DNA of 64,000 bases from Phreatobacter cathodiphilus (GCF_003008515.1 NZ_CP027668.1:3699001-3763000); one strand, 5' to 3'. Positions 37,129 to 46,710 are shown, counted from the first letter of the stretch. Numbers and translations: made by a program. Notes: a model not told the origin generated them from the sequence alone.

Positions 37129-37881
37129 TCAGTAAACGGCGCGGCCGCCCGAAATGTCGAAGACGGCGCCGGTCGAGAAGGCGCAGTCCTCGGAGGAAAG
37201 CCAGGCGATCATGGCGGCGGCTTCCTCGACCTGGAGGAAGCGGTTCATCGGGATCTTCGAGAGCATGAAGTCGATGTGCTCCTGTTTCATCTGGTCGAAG
37301 ATCTCGGTCTTCGCCGCCGCCGGGGTGATGCAGTTGACGAGGATGCCGGAGGTGGCGAGCTCCTTCGCCAGCGACTTGGTGAGGCCGATCAGGCCCGCCT
37401 TCGACGCCGAATAGTGCGAGGCGTTGGGGTTGCCGTCCTTGCCGGCGATGGAGGCGATGTTGACGATGCGCCCGTAGCCGGCCTTCAGCATCACCGGCAC
37501 CACGGCGCGGCAGGTGAGATAGGGCCCGACGAGATTGACCTCGACGACGCGGCGCCAGACGTCCGGGGCGAGCTCCCAGGTCTTGCCGTTGCCGCCGGTG
37601 ATGCCGGCATTGTTGACGAGGATGGCGATGGAGCCGTGGGCGGCGGCGGTGGCATCGGTCGCGGCCTGGACGGAGGCCTCGTCGGTGAGTTCGACGACAT
37701 GGGTGGAGACGCGGCCCTTGGCCTTCAGCTTGCCCTCGGCCTCCGCGAGCCTCGCCGCATCGACGTCCCAGAGCGCGACGGCGGCTCCGGAGTCGAGCAT
37801 GCGCTCGGCGGCGGCGAAGCCGATGCCGCGCGCCCCTCCGGTGATGACGGCGGTGCGGCCGGCGAGATCGATGCGGTTCAT
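37129..37881 (-). CDS. SDR-family NAD(P)-dependent oxidoreductase
   Basis: A 250-residue classical short-chain dehydrogenase with all motifs: GGARGIG near residue 15, NNAG near residue 90, and the catalytic Ser and YxxxK in SIAGKDGNPNASHYSASKAG. The segment GILVNCITPAAAKTEIFDQM and the end FDISGGRAVY are typical of FabG-like reductases acting on hydroxyacyl or sugar substrates. The ATG at 37881 gives MNRIDLAGRTAVITGG. It lies upstream of nasT on the same strand but shows no link to nitrate use. Confidence 0.88.
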   Translation of the reverse strand: MNRIDLAGRTAVITGGARGIGFAAAERMLDSGAAVALWDVDAARLAEAEGKLKAKGRVSTHVVELTDEASVQAATDATAAAHGSIAILVNNAGITGGNGKTWELAPDVWRRVVEVNLVGPYLTCRAVVPVMLKAGYGRIVNIASIAGKDGNPNASHYSASKAGLIGLTKSLAKELATSGILVNCITPAAAKTEIFDQMKQEHIDFMLSKIPMNRFLQVEEAAAMIAWLSSEDCAFSTGAVFDISGGRAVY

Positions 37882-37920
37882 GGGTGTTTCCTCGGGAGTG
37901 TCTTGTCGTTGAAGGCTGGG

Positions 37921-38694
37921 TCAGCGCGTGGCGACGATGAAGAGGCGGGGGAAGGCGAGCAGCACCTTGCCCTCGGCATCGGCCGGATAGTGGGGAGCGA
38001 GCGCCGCGCGATAGGCGGCGAGATAGGCCTCGCGTTCGGCGGGATCGAGAGGGCCGAGATAGCTGCGCAGCCGCGAGCCCTTGAACCACTCGACGATGCC
38101 GTCGATGCCGTCGAGCGGGTGGTGATAGACGGTGCGCCACACGTCCACCCGCGCCGCATGGGGCTTGAGGAGGCGGTAGTAGTCGCCCGCCGCGGCGATC
38201 GGCGTGTGCGATGCCTCGGCCTCGGCCAGCTTCGCGGCCCAGGGCCCGGCAGCCGCCGCGTCGCGCATCCCGACGTGGCTCGGCTCGTCGAGATTGTCCG
38301 GCATCTGGAGTGCCAGGCTGCCGCCCTCCGGCAGCAGGTGGAGGAGCCGCGGCAGGATGGTCTCGTGGCCGGCGATCCACTGGAACACGGCATTGGAATA
38401 GATGACGTCGACGGGGGCGGCGGGGTCGGGCCGCCAGGTCGTGAGGTCGGCGACCTCGAAGGAGATGCCGCGCAGCCGCGCCCGCGCGTTGGTGATCATG
38501 TCGGGGGAGGAATCGATCCCCATGATCTCCGCCCTGGGATAGGTCTTCAGCAGCAGTTCGGTGGTGTTGCCGGGGCCGCAGCCGAGATCGACGACGCGGC
38601 GCGGCTCGCGCGTCGGCACCGCCGCCAGGAGATCGCGGGCGGGGCGCGTCCGCTCGTCCTCGAACTTGACGTATTGCTTCGCCGACCAGTCCAT
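37921..38694 (-). CDS. tam: Trans-aconitate 2-methyltransferase-like SAM methyltransferase
   Basis: A 257-residue SAM-dependent methyltransferase starting MDWSAKQYVKFEDERTRPARDLL, the characteristic Tam N-terminus. The SAM loop VVDLGCGPGNTTELL is near residue 35, and YSNAVFQWIAGHETILPRLL and LALQMPDNLDEPSH match Tam, which methylates trans-aconitate formed from the TCA intermediate cis-aconitate. The ATG at 38694 is preferred to one 16 codons upstream, because the conserved MDWSAKQY starts here. Confidence 0.88.
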   Translation of the reverse strand: MDWSAKQYVKFEDERTRPARDLLAAVPTREPRRVVDLGCGPGNTTELLLKTYPRAEIMGIDSSPDMITNARARLRGISFEVADLTTWRPDPAAPVDVIYSNAVFQWIAGHETILPRLLHLLPEGGSLALQMPDNLDEPSHVGMRDAAAAGPWAAKLAEAEASHTPIAAAGDYYRLLKPHAARVDVWRTVYHHPLDGIDGIVEWFKGSRLRSYLGPLDPAEREAYLAAYRAALAPHYPADAEGKVLLAFPRLFIVATR

Positions 38695-38755
38695 GATGAC
38701 CGCCTCCCGCCCCAGTCGATCACCGGACCGGGCGGCGGGCAAGAGCGCGGCCGCG

Positions 38756-39865
38756 TCAGAATCGAATGCCGGGAATGGCGAGGGGGTTGTCGGTCAGCGC
38801 CGCCCTGTCGGGCTGGTCGGGACGGGCGATGCCGAGGAAGGCGTCGTGCAGCGCCTGGATCACCGCCGGGTCCATGTCCTTCAGGATGAAGACGATGCGC
38901 GTGCGGGCGTCGCCGTCCGGCCAGGAATCGAGCACGGTTGTGGGGTGGAAGACGTGCTGGGCGCCGTGGACGACCACGGGCCGGTCGGGGAACTCGGCGA
39001 TCTTCACCACGCCCTTGACGCGCAGCAGGTGCGGGCCGTGGGCGCCGCGCAGCAGCTCGAGGAACATGTCGAAGGCGGCCGAGCCCATGGCCTGGTCGCT
39101 GGTCAGGGCGAAGGCGCGGATGCCGTCGTCATGGGTGTGGGAGCCGTCGGCGCCGGCGAGGGCCTCCTCGTTGAGCCAGCGGGCGACGTCGACGATCTTG
39201 GTGACCGGGTCGGTGAGGCCGGCGGCGAGCACCTCCGCGGCGCTGGCCTCGCCTTTCGCGGCGTCGAGCCTGCGGGCGGCGGGGGCGAGCTGCGCCAGGC
39301 GGGTCATCAGCCGGTCGAAGCTCTCGCGGGCCGGCCCATCGGTGATGAGGTCGGTCTTGGTGACGACGATGCGGTCGGCCACCGCCGCCTGCCGCACCGC
39401 TTCCGGATGGGCATCGAGGGTGGCGAGGCCGTTGATCGCGTCGACGACGGTGATCACCGCGTCCAGCCGGTAGCGCAGCACGAGATAGGGGTGCGCCATC
39501 AACGTGTGGATGACGGGGATCGGGTCGGCGAGGCCGGTGGTCTCGATGACCACGCGGCTGAAGGGGTCGATCCGGCCGTTGTCGACGGCGCGCAGGAGGT
39601 CTTCCAGCGCCGCCACCAGATCGCCGCGGACCGAGCAGCAGACGCAGCCCGAGGAGAGCATGACGATGCCGTCCTCGACGGTGCGCACCAGCAGGTGGTC
39701 GAGGCCGATCTCGCCGAACTCGTTGATGAGCACGGCGGTGTCCTTCATCCCCTCGTCGGCGAGCAGCCGGTTGAGGAGCGTCGTCTTGCCGGCGCCGAGA
39801 AACCCCGTCAGCACGGTGACGGGAACGGGCGGGCGGGGCCGGCGGGGTGCGGGTTCAGCGGACAT
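38756..39865 (-). CDS. CobW/G3E-family GTPase (metal chaperone type)
   Basis: A 369-residue P-loop GTPase. Walker A is GAGKTT at residues 24-29, the metal-binding CxCC lies in LSSGCVCCSVRGDL near residue 73, and VIETTGLADP follows. KTDL is the guanine-specificity motif (written VTKTDL). The C-terminal CobW domain includes LLRVKGVVKIA and FILKDMDP. G3E proteins insert or traffic Zn, Co or Ni; which metal cannot be told. The ATG at 39865 overlaps the end of the EamA gene by 11 bases, suggesting translational coupling. Confidence 0.88.
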   Translation of the reverse strand: MSAEPAPRRPRPPVPVTVLTGFLGAGKTTLLNRLLADEGMKDTAVLINEFGEIGLDHLLVRTVEDGIVMLSSGCVCCSVRGDLVAALEDLLRAVDNGRIDPFSRVVIETTGLADPIPVIHTLMAHPYLVLRYRLDAVITVVDAINGLATLDAHPEAVRQAAVADRIVVTKTDLITDGPARESFDRLMTRLAQLAPAARRLDAAKGEASAAEVLAAGLTDPVTKIVDVARWLNEEALAGADGSHTHDDGIRAFALTSDQAMGSAAFDMFLELLRGAHGPHLLRVKGVVKIAEFPDRPVVVHGAQHVFHPTTVLDSWPDGDARTRIVFILKDMDPAVIQALHDAFLGIARPDQPDRAALTDNPLAIPGIRF

Positions 39866-40772
39866 CGGAGGGTGCGGCGGCGGCAAGGGCGGACGGGGTC
39901 TCGCGCTTCAGTTCCGCCAGGGAGGAGGCGACGAGGGCGGCGAGCACGAGGAGGCTCCCCACCATCTGGGCACCGCCGAGCGTTTCGCCAAGGATCAGGC
40001 CGGCGAAGATGATCGCGACGACCGGCTCGAGGCAGAAGACGAGGCCGATGAGAGCGGCGGGGGCGCGCCGCGCCGCGACCATCTGCAGGGCGAAGCCGAG
40101 GAGATAGCCGGCGACCGTCATGGCGCTGGCGAACCAGGCATGGCCGATGGCGCCCCAGCCGATGCCGCCGAGGAGCAGCGCGGCCGTCCCGGCGATGGGC
40201 ATGATGACGATGTGGGACCAGAACATCAGCAGGGCCGGCGGAGCCTGCCGCCCGGCGCGCGCAGCCATGAAGAACTGCCAGGCGGCGAGCATGCTGGCGA
40301 GGGCGGCGAGCGCGATGCCGCGGATGTCGATGCCGCCGAGACCGGGGCCGATGGCGATGGCGAGGCCGGTGAAGGCGAGAGCGAAGACGCCGAGGCGGTG
40401 CAGCGTGAGCCGGCCGCCCTCGACGAAAGGGCTCGCCAGCAGGATGAGCAGGGGAAACGTGTAGAAGATGATCGCCGCGATGCCGATAGGCACGAAGGAG
40501 ACGGCGAAGAAATAGGCGAGGCCGACACCCGCCGAGGCGACGCCGAGGGCGAGGACGGCGGGGCGTCCGGCGCGAGGGATGGCGAGGCTGCGGCCGCGCA
40601 GCGCCACCAGGATACCGACGGCGCCGAGCATGAGGAAGACGCGCAGGAAGACGAGGTCTGCCGCCGACACGCCCTGCTGCGTCGCCATGCGCGCATAGAC
40701 GATGTTGATGCCGTAGGCGGTGGCCGAGGCGAGCGCCGCCGCGATGCCGAGGGCGACCGGGGAGAGGGTCAC
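39855..40772 (-). CDS. EamA/DMT-family transporter
   Basis: A 305-residue inner-membrane protein with ten predicted helices in two EamA repeats. Recognisable stretches are FLRVFLMLGAVGILVALRG, SFVPIGIAAIIFYTFPLLILLASPF and GLVFCLEPVVAIIFAGLILGE. Members export metabolites such as amino acids. The start is a GTG at 40772 within the sequence GTGA, where the TGA ends the carboxypeptidase gene. The two are tightly coupled with no intergenic space. The substrate is unknown. Confidence 0.87.
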   Translation of the reverse strand: MTLSPVALGIAAALASATAYGINIVYARMATQQGVSAADLVFLRVFLMLGAVGILVALRGRSLAIPRAGRPAVLALGVASAGVGLAYFFAVSFVPIGIAAIIFYTFPLLILLASPFVEGGRLTLHRLGVFALAFTGLAIAIGPGLGGIDIRGIALAALASMLAAWQFFMAARAGRQAPPALLMFWSHIVIMPIAGTAALLLGGIGWGAIGHAWFASAMTVAGYLLGFALQMVAARRAPAALIGLVFCLEPVVAIIFAGLILGETLGGAQMVGSLLVLAALVASSLAELKRETPSALAAAAPSDVR

Positions 40773-42262
40773 CTGCGCTCGCGCGGACGCTGCTGGCGGG
40801 GGGCCTGACGCGTGGCGGTCACAGCGGCGGCACGGCCCTGCCGCGCGGCCGGACGGGCGGCGGGGCTGGCGGGCGTATTGCCGGCACGCGGAGGGGCGGC
40901 GGCGGGGCGCTCCGGCGGCAGGGCGCCGTTGAGCATCATCGGCGCGCCGATGGCGCCGTGGCGGACGGAGGGTTCGGCGGCAGGAGCGCCGCGGCGGATG
41001 GCGCCGTGGGTGGGCGCCACGACGGCCGCCGCCGCGGGGGCGGCGGGGACGATGACGGTGCCGGGGCTGGTCGAGGCGGGGAGCGTCACGCTCTGTGAGC
41101 CGGTGGAGGCGAGGGCGGGGGCGGGGTTCGCCATCGGTCCGGCGCCGCCGATGGAGACCGGAACCGGATCCATGGTGGGGCGATAGGGGCCGAGCAGCGA
41201 GACCACCGCACCGGGCATGGCGGCGAGGGCGCCGGCCGGACGGCCCGGGCGACCCTGTCGCTGCTGCGAGGCGGCCATCATCTGCGCATAGGTGAGATTG
41301 CCGGGATCGGTGGGGGCGGCGGCGGCTGGCTCGTTGTCGAGCTCCTCGCCGGCCTCGATGTAGACGGGGCCGCGGCCGCGGCGGCGGCAGGCCTGGTCGC
41401 GGATGTTCGGCGGCGCGGAGGACAGGTCGTTGGCGATGCCGTCGAGGCCGACGCCCGAGCCGCCGGAGACGAAATGGCGCTCGAACAGGCCGGCGGCGGT
41501 CTCGGCCCGGCCGCGCGCCGAGGTGGCGCCGAGGACGACGACGATCAGCTTGCGGCCGCCGCGGGTGGCGGTGGCCACAACGTTGAAGCCGGAGGCGCAG
41601 GTGAAGCCGGTCTTGAACCCGTCGGCGCCCTGGTAGCGGCCGATGAGGTGGTTGGGGTTGCGCATGACGCGGTTGCCGAAGCGGATCGCCGGCATGCGCC
41701 AGAGCAGCGAGTGCTCGGGGAATTCGCGCATCATGGCATAGGCGAGCAAGGCCATGTCGCGGGCGGTGGTCTGCTGGCCGGCGCCGGGCAGACCGTTGGG
41801 GTTGATGAAGCGCGTGCCGCTCATGCCGAGGCGGCGGGCCTCGGCGTTCATCATGGCCGCGAAGTTCTCGACCGACCCGCCCAGGCCCTCGGCGATGGTC
41901 ACCGAGACGTCGTTGGCCGACTTGACCATGATCATCTTCAGCGCATTGTCGAGCGTCACTACCGTGCCGGGCCGGAAGCCCATCTTGGAGGGGGCCGAGC
42001 GGAAGGCGCGCTGGGACACGACGAGGCCGGTGTTCATGGTGGCGCGGCCGGCGCGGACCTGTCGCAGGGCGACATAGGTCGTCATCATCTTGGTGAGGGA
42101 AGCCGGCAGCCAGGCGGCTCCACCCCTGTCGGACTGCAGCACCTGGCCGGTGGCGGCGTCGACGACGATGGTCGGGCCCACCTGCTGGGCGGCGGCCGTG
42201 GTGACGCCGGCGAAGATCGCGAGGGCGCCGGCAAGACAAGGGATGCTGATCCGCAAGAGCAT
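40769..42262 (-). CDS. D-alanyl-D-alanine carboxypeptidase (penicillin-binding protein 5/6 family)
   Basis: A 497-residue exported peptidase that trims the terminal D-Ala of peptidoglycan stem peptides. The signal peptide is LLRISIPCLAGALAIFAGVTTAAAQ. Catalytic motifs are SLTK (S55-K58), SAN in KSANDVS and KTG in DGFKTGF. After the catalytic domain, from about residue 270, a long Ala/Pro/Gly-rich tail of low complexity runs to a basic end (RQQRPRERR). This tail is longer than the membrane-anchoring C-terminus of PBP5 and may interact with the wall. Confidence 0.9.
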   Translation of the reverse strand: MLLRISIPCLAGALAIFAGVTTAAAQQVGPTIVVDAATGQVLQSDRGGAAWLPASLTKMMTTYVALRQVRAGRATMNTGLVVSQRAFRSAPSKMGFRPGTVVTLDNALKMIMVKSANDVSVTIAEGLGGSVENFAAMMNAEARRLGMSGTRFINPNGLPGAGQQTTARDMALLAYAMMREFPEHSLLWRMPAIRFGNRVMRNPNHLIGRYQGADGFKTGFTCASGFNVVATATRGGRKLIVVVLGATSARGRAETAAGLFERHFVSGGSGVGLDGIANDLSSAPPNIRDQACRRRGRGPVYIEAGEELDNEPAAAAPTDPGNLTYAQMMAASQQRQGRPGRPAGALAAMPGAVVSLLGPYRPTMDPVPVSIGGAGPMANPAPALASTGSQSVTLPASTSPGTVIVPAAPAAAAVVAPTHGAIRRGAPAAEPSVRHGAIGAPMMLNGALPPERPAAAPPRAGNTPASPAARPAARQGRAAAVTATRQAPRQQRPRERR

Positions 42263-42537
42263 GGCCTTTTGGGAATGGCGCCGCGACCTTCGCCCTGTTT
42301 ACCCGCTTCGGGCGCGCTTCGCCAAGGGCGAAGACGGCCGGGCGAGGGGACCGGATCCGCGGCGGGTCGTCGTTGATCTGCCTTCGCCGCGAAGAACAAC
42401 CTCAACGCGGCCAAAGCATGGCGACAGCCCTGCCGGGCGCGAGGGCCTTGTCCGCCATGCGCCGGACGGAGGATGGCGAAAGGCCGGCCGCCCGCCTATT
42501 GTGTAACGACACCTCATCAGTTCCGGGAACCGCCACC

Positions 42538-43704
42538 ATGACCGCCTGCATCGTCGGCTGGGCTCACACCGCCTTCGGCAAGCTCGAGACCGAAACCGTC
42601 GAAAGCCTGATCATCCGCGTGGCGAACGAGGCGCTCGACAATGCCGGCATCGGACCGGACGACGTCGACGAGATCCTGCTCGGCCATTTCAACGCCGGCT
42701 TCTCGCCCCAGGACTTCACCGCCTCGCTGGTGCTGCAGGCCGATCCGCGCCTGCGCTTCAAGCCGGCGACGCGCGTCGAGAACGCCTGCGCCACCGGCTC
42801 GGCCGCCGTGCACCAGGCGGTGCGCGCGGTGAAGGCGGGCGATGCCCGCGTCGTGCTGGTCGTCGGCGTCGAGCAGATGACGAAGACGCCCGGCCCCGAG
42901 ATCGGCAAGAACCTCTTGAAGGCCTCCTACCTGCCCGAGGACGGCGACACGCCGGCGGGCTTCGCGGGCGTCTTCGGCAAGATCGCCCACAATTATTTCC
43001 AGCGCTGGGGCGACCAGTCCGACGCCCTCGCCATGATCGCGGCGAAGAACCACAAGAACGGCGTCGAGAACCCCTATGCGCAGATGCGCAAGGATTTCGG
43101 CTTCGACTTCTGCCGCACCGAGAGCGAGAAGAACCCCTTCGTCGCGGGTCCCCTGAAGCGCACCGACTGCTCGCTGGTCTCCGACGGCGCGGCGGCGCTC
43201 GTCATCACCGATACCGCCACCGCGCTCAAGATGAAGAAGGCCGTCGCTTTTCGCGGCCAGGCCCATGTGCAGGACTTCCTGCCCATGTCGAAGCGCGACA
43301 TCCTGAAGTTCGAGGGCTGCACCAAGGCCTGGGGCAAGGCGCTGGCTGAGGCCGGCGTCGAGCTCTCCGACCTCTCCTTCGTCGAGACCCACGACTGCTT
43401 CACGGTCGCCGAGCTGATCGAATACGAGGCGATGGGCCTCACCGCCGAGGGTCAGGGCGCCCGCGCCATCCTCGAGGGCTGGACGCAGAAGGACGGCAAG
43501 CTGCCGGTGAACCCTTCCGGCGGCCTGAAGGCCAAGGGCCATCCGATCGGCGCCACCGGCGTCTCCATGCACGTGCTCTCGTCCATGCAGCTGATGGGCG
43601 AGGCCGGCGGCATCCAGGTGAAGGACGCGAAGCTCGGCGGCATCTTCAACATGGGCGGCGCCGCGGTGGCGAACTACGTCAGCGTGCTGGAGCGCCTACG
43701 CTGA
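42538..43704 (+). CDS. Thiolase-family acetyl-CoA acetyltransferase
   Basis: A 388-residue thiolase fold protein of the SCP-2 thiolase-like type. The nucleophile is C84 in VENACATGSAAVHQAV, the histidine of the NEAF-equivalent motif is in VETHDCFTVAELIEYEA, and GHPIGATGVSMH holds the last catalytic His. It differs from PhaA/FadA thiolases in having HDCF and no C-terminal catalytic Cys-Gly-Gly-G. It could condense or cleave a specific acyl-CoA. The 275 bases upstream, shared with the divergent carboxypeptidase, show no clear operator. Confidence 0.88.
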   Translation: MTACIVGWAHTAFGKLETETVESLIIRVANEALDNAGIGPDDVDEILLGHFNAGFSPQDFTASLVLQADPRLRFKPATRVENACATGSAAVHQAVRAVKAGDARVVLVVGVEQMTKTPGPEIGKNLLKASYLPEDGDTPAGFAGVFGKIAHNYFQRWGDQSDALAMIAAKNHKNGVENPYAQMRKDFGFDFCRTESEKNPFVAGPLKRTDCSLVSDGAAALVITDTATALKMKKAVAFRGQAHVQDFLPMSKRDILKFEGCTKAWGKALAEAGVELSDLSFVETHDCFTVAELIEYEAMGLTAEGQGARAILEGWTQKDGKLPVNPSGGLKAKGHPIGATGVSMHVLSSMQLMGEAGGIQVKDAKLGGIFNMGGAAVANYVSVLERLR

Positions 43705-43719
43705 GGTGCAGGCCGTTCC

Positions 43720-44799
43720 TCAGAACTCGGCCGCCGATGGCACGGCCGGCACGCCCGCCCCCGACACCATCCTCGCCGCCAGCACGGCGCGGATGACCGC
43801 CGCCGCGGTCACCTGAGCGGCGATGGCGCCGAGCGCCATCATGTTGCCGGTCACGCCGCTCTTACCCGTGGCGACGCAGAACATGGTGTCGCCGTCCCAC
43901 ATGGTGTGGATCGGGTCGATGGTGCGGGCAAGGCCGTCATGGCTCTGCTGGGCGATCTTGGTTGCCTGCGCCTTGGTCAACTGGGCGTCGGTGGCGACGA
44001 TGCCGATGGTCGTCGCCATGCCCGCCTGGAGGGCCGGCGGGAGCTCGCCGCGCAGAATCGCCTGGGTCAGGCCGAGGCGCCGGCGGCCGTCTTCCGTGCG
44101 GGTGCCGGCGATCACCTCGCCGGAGCGCGGATCGATGACGTCGCCGACCGCGTTGACCGCCACCAGGGCGCCGACCGTCACCTTGCCCACCTTCACCGAC
44201 GCCGTGCCGATGCCGCCCTTCATGGCGCGGGCGAGACCATAGGCCTTGCCGACGGTCGCTCCGGTCCCCGCGCCGACGGATCCCTCGGCAGGCGCCTCGG
44301 CCGTGGCGGCGGCGCAGGCCCGGTAGCCGGCCTCGGCGTCCGGCCGGATGCGGTGGTCGCCCATGCCGAGGTCGAAGAGGATCGCCGCCGGTACGATCGG
44401 CACGCGGGCGGGGCCGGCAGGAAAGCCGATGCCCTTCTCCTCCAGCCACCGCACCACCCCCGTCGCAGCCTCGAGGCCGAAGGCACTGCCGCCCGACAGC
44501 ATGACCGCGTGGACGCGGTCGACGAGGTTGGTCGGGTTCAGCAGGTCGGTCTCACGCGTGCCCGGCGCTGCGCCGCGGACGTCCACACCTGCCGTCGCGC
44601 CCTCCTCGGCGAGAAGGACGGTGCAGCCGGTGGGCCGACGGGTGTCGGTGAAGTGGCCGATCTTCACGCCCGCCACGTCGGTGATCGCGCCGCCGAGGGG
44701 CGGAACGCGCCCCGCCTGAGCCTGCGCCGACGCGGGCCTCGCGAAGGCGGAGAGCGCCCCGAGGCCGAAGAGAGCTGCGGTCGCGTCGCGACGGTCCAT
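43720..44799 (-). CDS. P1-family (DmpA/BapA-like, S58) peptidase, exported
   Basis: A 359-residue N-terminal-nucleophile peptidase. The N-terminus DRRDATAALFGLGALSAFARPASAQA looks like a Tat-type signal. ITDVAGVKIGHFTD and GGSAFGLEAATGV are family signatures. ARAMKGGIGTASVKVG contains the self-cleavage site at which the new N-terminal residue, here apparently Thr (Ser in DmpA), becomes the nucleophile. Members cleave N-terminal D- or beta-amino acids from peptides. It converges with the thiolase gene, 15 bases between stops. Confidence 0.85.
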   Translation of the reverse strand: MDRRDATAALFGLGALSAFARPASAQAQAGRVPPLGGAITDVAGVKIGHFTDTRRPTGCTVLLAEEGATAGVDVRGAAPGTRETDLLNPTNLVDRVHAVMLSGGSAFGLEAATGVVRWLEEKGIGFPAGPARVPIVPAAILFDLGMGDHRIRPDAEAGYRACAAATAEAPAEGSVGAGTGATVGKAYGLARAMKGGIGTASVKVGKVTVGALVAVNAVGDVIDPRSGEVIAGTRTEDGRRRLGLTQAILRGELPPALQAGMATTIGIVATDAQLTKAQATKIAQQSHDGLARTIDPIHTMWDGDTMFCVATGKSGVTGNMMALGAIAAQVTAAAVIRAVLAARMVSGAGVPAVPSAAEF

Positions 44800-44864
44800 G
44801 GATCATTCTCCCGTGGTGGTGGGAGAGAGGCTAGACCGGCCACCCGGCGCCGTGAAGGCCGCCG

Positions 44865-45404
44865 TCACGCCCCCTTCGGCCGGAAGGCGACGCAATGGGC
44901 CGGGTTGGTCTCCAGCCGCGGCCCCTCGATGAGGTCGATGCAATAGGGAATGGCCGGCATCACCGCGTCGAGACATTCGCGGATGGACGAGGGCTTGCCC
45001 GGCAGGTTGACGATGAGCGAGCGGCCGCGGATGCCGGCCGTCTGCCGCGACAGGATGGCGGTGGGCACCACCTTCAGGCTTACCTGCCGCATCAGCTCGC
45101 CGAAGCCGGGCATCATCTTCTCGCACACCGCTTCCGTCGCCTCGGGCGTCACGTCGCGGACGGCCGGACCGGTGCCCCCGGTGGTGAGGATGAGCGGGCA
45201 GGCCTCGACGTCGGCGAGTTCGACCAGCGCCGCCGCGATGGCGTCGCGCTCGTCGGGGATGACGCGGGCGATCGGGTGCCAGGGCGAGGCGAGGAGATCG
45301 GTCAGCGCCGCGACGATGCCGGGGCCGCCCTTGTCCTCGTAGACGCCGCGGCTGGCGCGATCCGACACGGTGACGACGCCGATGGGGATGGACGGGGTGC
45401 TCAT
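44865..45404 (-). CDS. mog: Molybdopterin adenylyltransferase
   Basis: A 179-residue MogA-type enzyme that adenylates molybdopterin before molybdenum insertion. The start PIGVVTVSDRASRGVYEDKGGP is characteristic; the MPT-binding loop reads LILTTGGTGPAVRDVTPEATE, with AIRGRSLIVNLPGKPSSIRECL later. Length fits Mog rather than MoaB. Its product is needed by the molybdoenzyme NasA encoded 14 kb away. The ATG overlaps the stop of the GNAT gene (ATGA). Confidence 0.92.
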   Translation of the reverse strand: MSTPSIPIGVVTVSDRASRGVYEDKGGPGIVAALTDLLASPWHPIARVIPDERDAIAAALVELADVEACPLILTTGGTGPAVRDVTPEATEAVCEKMMPGFGELMRQVSLKVVPTAILSRQTAGIRGRSLIVNLPGKPSSIRECLDAVMPAIPYCIDLIEGPRLETNPAHCVAFRPKGA

Positions 45405-46000
45405 ACGCCTCCCTTAGCGCTCGCGGGCGCAAGGCTCAACGCCGCGAAGGCCTCGCGCGTCAGTTCCATCTCCACATGGGAGACCGTCGCGCCGCGCGCC
45501 TTGCTGGCGCGCGACGAAAGGCCGGTCCGCACGAAGCCGGTCTTCTCGTGCACCCGGAGCGAGCCCGGATTGTCCTCGAAGGCTCCGGCCTTGAGGAGGT
45601 CGACGGCCGGGTCGCGGAAGGCGAGGCCCGCCATGGCCAAAACCGCCTCGGTGGCGAAGCCGCGGCCCCAATAGGGCTTGCCGAGCCACCAGCCGATGGT
45701 CGCAGCCCTCCCCTGACGGGTGAAGGTGATCATGCCGATGAAGGCGTGGGGCTCGCGCAGCCGTGCGAGCGCGAGCGCCAGCGAATCGCCCGCCAGATTG
45801 GAGGCGATGGCGTCGCCGATGAAGGCCGAGGCATGGGCCTCCGTATAAGGGTGGGGAACCGCGACCAGCATGCGGGCGACGTCGATGTCGCCGGCATAGA
45901 GGGCGAGACGCGGCACGTCCGCGAAGGTCGGCTGGCGCAGAACGAGCCGCCGCGTCGCCAGCGGAACGGCATCGAGCCAGGGAGAGGGATCGGCGGACAA
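45401..46000 (-). CDS. GNAT-family N-acetyltransferase (RimJ/RimL-like)
   Basis: About 199 residues. LATRRLVLRQPTFADVPRLALYAGD opens the GNAT fold, and WWLGKPYWGRGFATEAVLAMAG is the acetyl-CoA-binding loop; ENPGSLRVHEKTGF-like NPGSLRVHEKTGFVRTG follows. The start is uncertain: GGAGG at 46006-46010 is five bases before a TTG at 46000, and a GTG at 46003 is only two bases from it, so TTG is favoured. mog overlaps its stop. This group often acetylates ribosomal-protein N-termini or small amines; the target is unknown. Confidence 0.82.
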   Translation of the reverse strand: MSADPSPWLDAVPLATRRLVLRQPTFADVPRLALYAGDIDVARMLVAVPHPYTEAHASAFIGDAIASNLAGDSLALALARLREPHAFIGMITFTRQGRAATIGWWLGKPYWGRGFATEAVLAMAGLAFRDPAVDLLKAGAFEDNPGSLRVHEKTGFVRTGLSSRASKARGATVSHVEMELTREAFAALSLAPASAKGGV

Positions 46001-46062
46001 CACGACCTCCGTGGTGCGCCCGCCGGTATGGAACCGGCGGGCCGTCCGGCAAGGGCTGGGGC

Positions 46063-46710
46063 TCAGGAGCGCTCGCCGATGAGGACCTTCGGCGCCGAGC
46101 GCCTCAGGATCGGGTCGCGCCAGGCCTTGAGGCTGGCCCAGAGTGTGCGGTCGAGGCGGAACTTGTCGACCGGCACCGAGCTTGCCAGCAGCCGGGAGCG
46201 GGTGAGGCCCGCGCCGATCCACTGGAAGCCGCATTTCTCGATGACGCGCCGGGAGGCCGGATTGACGACCCGGGCGCGGGCCGCCACGGCCTCGGCGCCG
46301 CGGTCGGTGAACAGATGGTCGACGACGGCGCGGGCGGCCTCCGTCGCGTAGCCGCGGCCCCAATGGGCGGTGCCCAGCCAGTAGCCGATTTCGGGATCGC
46401 CGAGTTCGGGCATCACGAAGCCCGTCGCGCCGACGAGCGCGCCGTTGGTCTTCAGGGTGATGAGAAGGGGATGGTCCTGGGAGGTCCAGGCGTTGGCGAT
46501 CCACGTCTCCGCGTCTTTCGCCGCATAGGGATGGGGGAGATTGGCCGTCATCTCGGCAATCCGTCGGTCATTGGCCAGCGCCACGACCGCCGGGACGTCC
46601 TCGAAACGCGGCACACGGAGAACCAGCCGCTCCGTCTCGAGGACGGGCATACAGCTCTCCAGCAATTCGCCGCCGCAGCGGCCTTCCAGCTCGGTTTCCA
46701 GGGCAGTCAT
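46063..46710 (-). CDS. GNAT-family N-acetyltransferase downstream of rpmA
   Basis: A 215-residue acetyltransferase. LETERLVLRVPRFEDVPAVVALAND is the RimJ-like opening, GYWLGTAHWGRGYATEAARAVV is the acetyl-CoA loop, and VVNPASRRVIEKCGFQWIG completes the fold. The ATG at 46710 has GGAAGG upstream. Together with the neighbouring GNAT gene it forms a tandem pair with low similarity. A GNAT gene behind rplU-rpmA is a conserved arrangement in Hyphomicrobiales, but here a terminator separates it from rpmA. Confidence 0.86.
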   Translation of the reverse strand: MTALETELEGRCGGELLESCMPVLETERLVLRVPRFEDVPAVVALANDRRIAEMTANLPHPYAAKDAETWIANAWTSQDHPLLITLKTNGALVGATGFVMPELGDPEIGYWLGTAHWGRGYATEAARAVVDHLFTDRGAEAVAARARVVNPASRRVIEKCGFQWIGAGLTRSRLLASSVPVDKFRLDRTLWASLKAWRDPILRRSAPKVLIGERS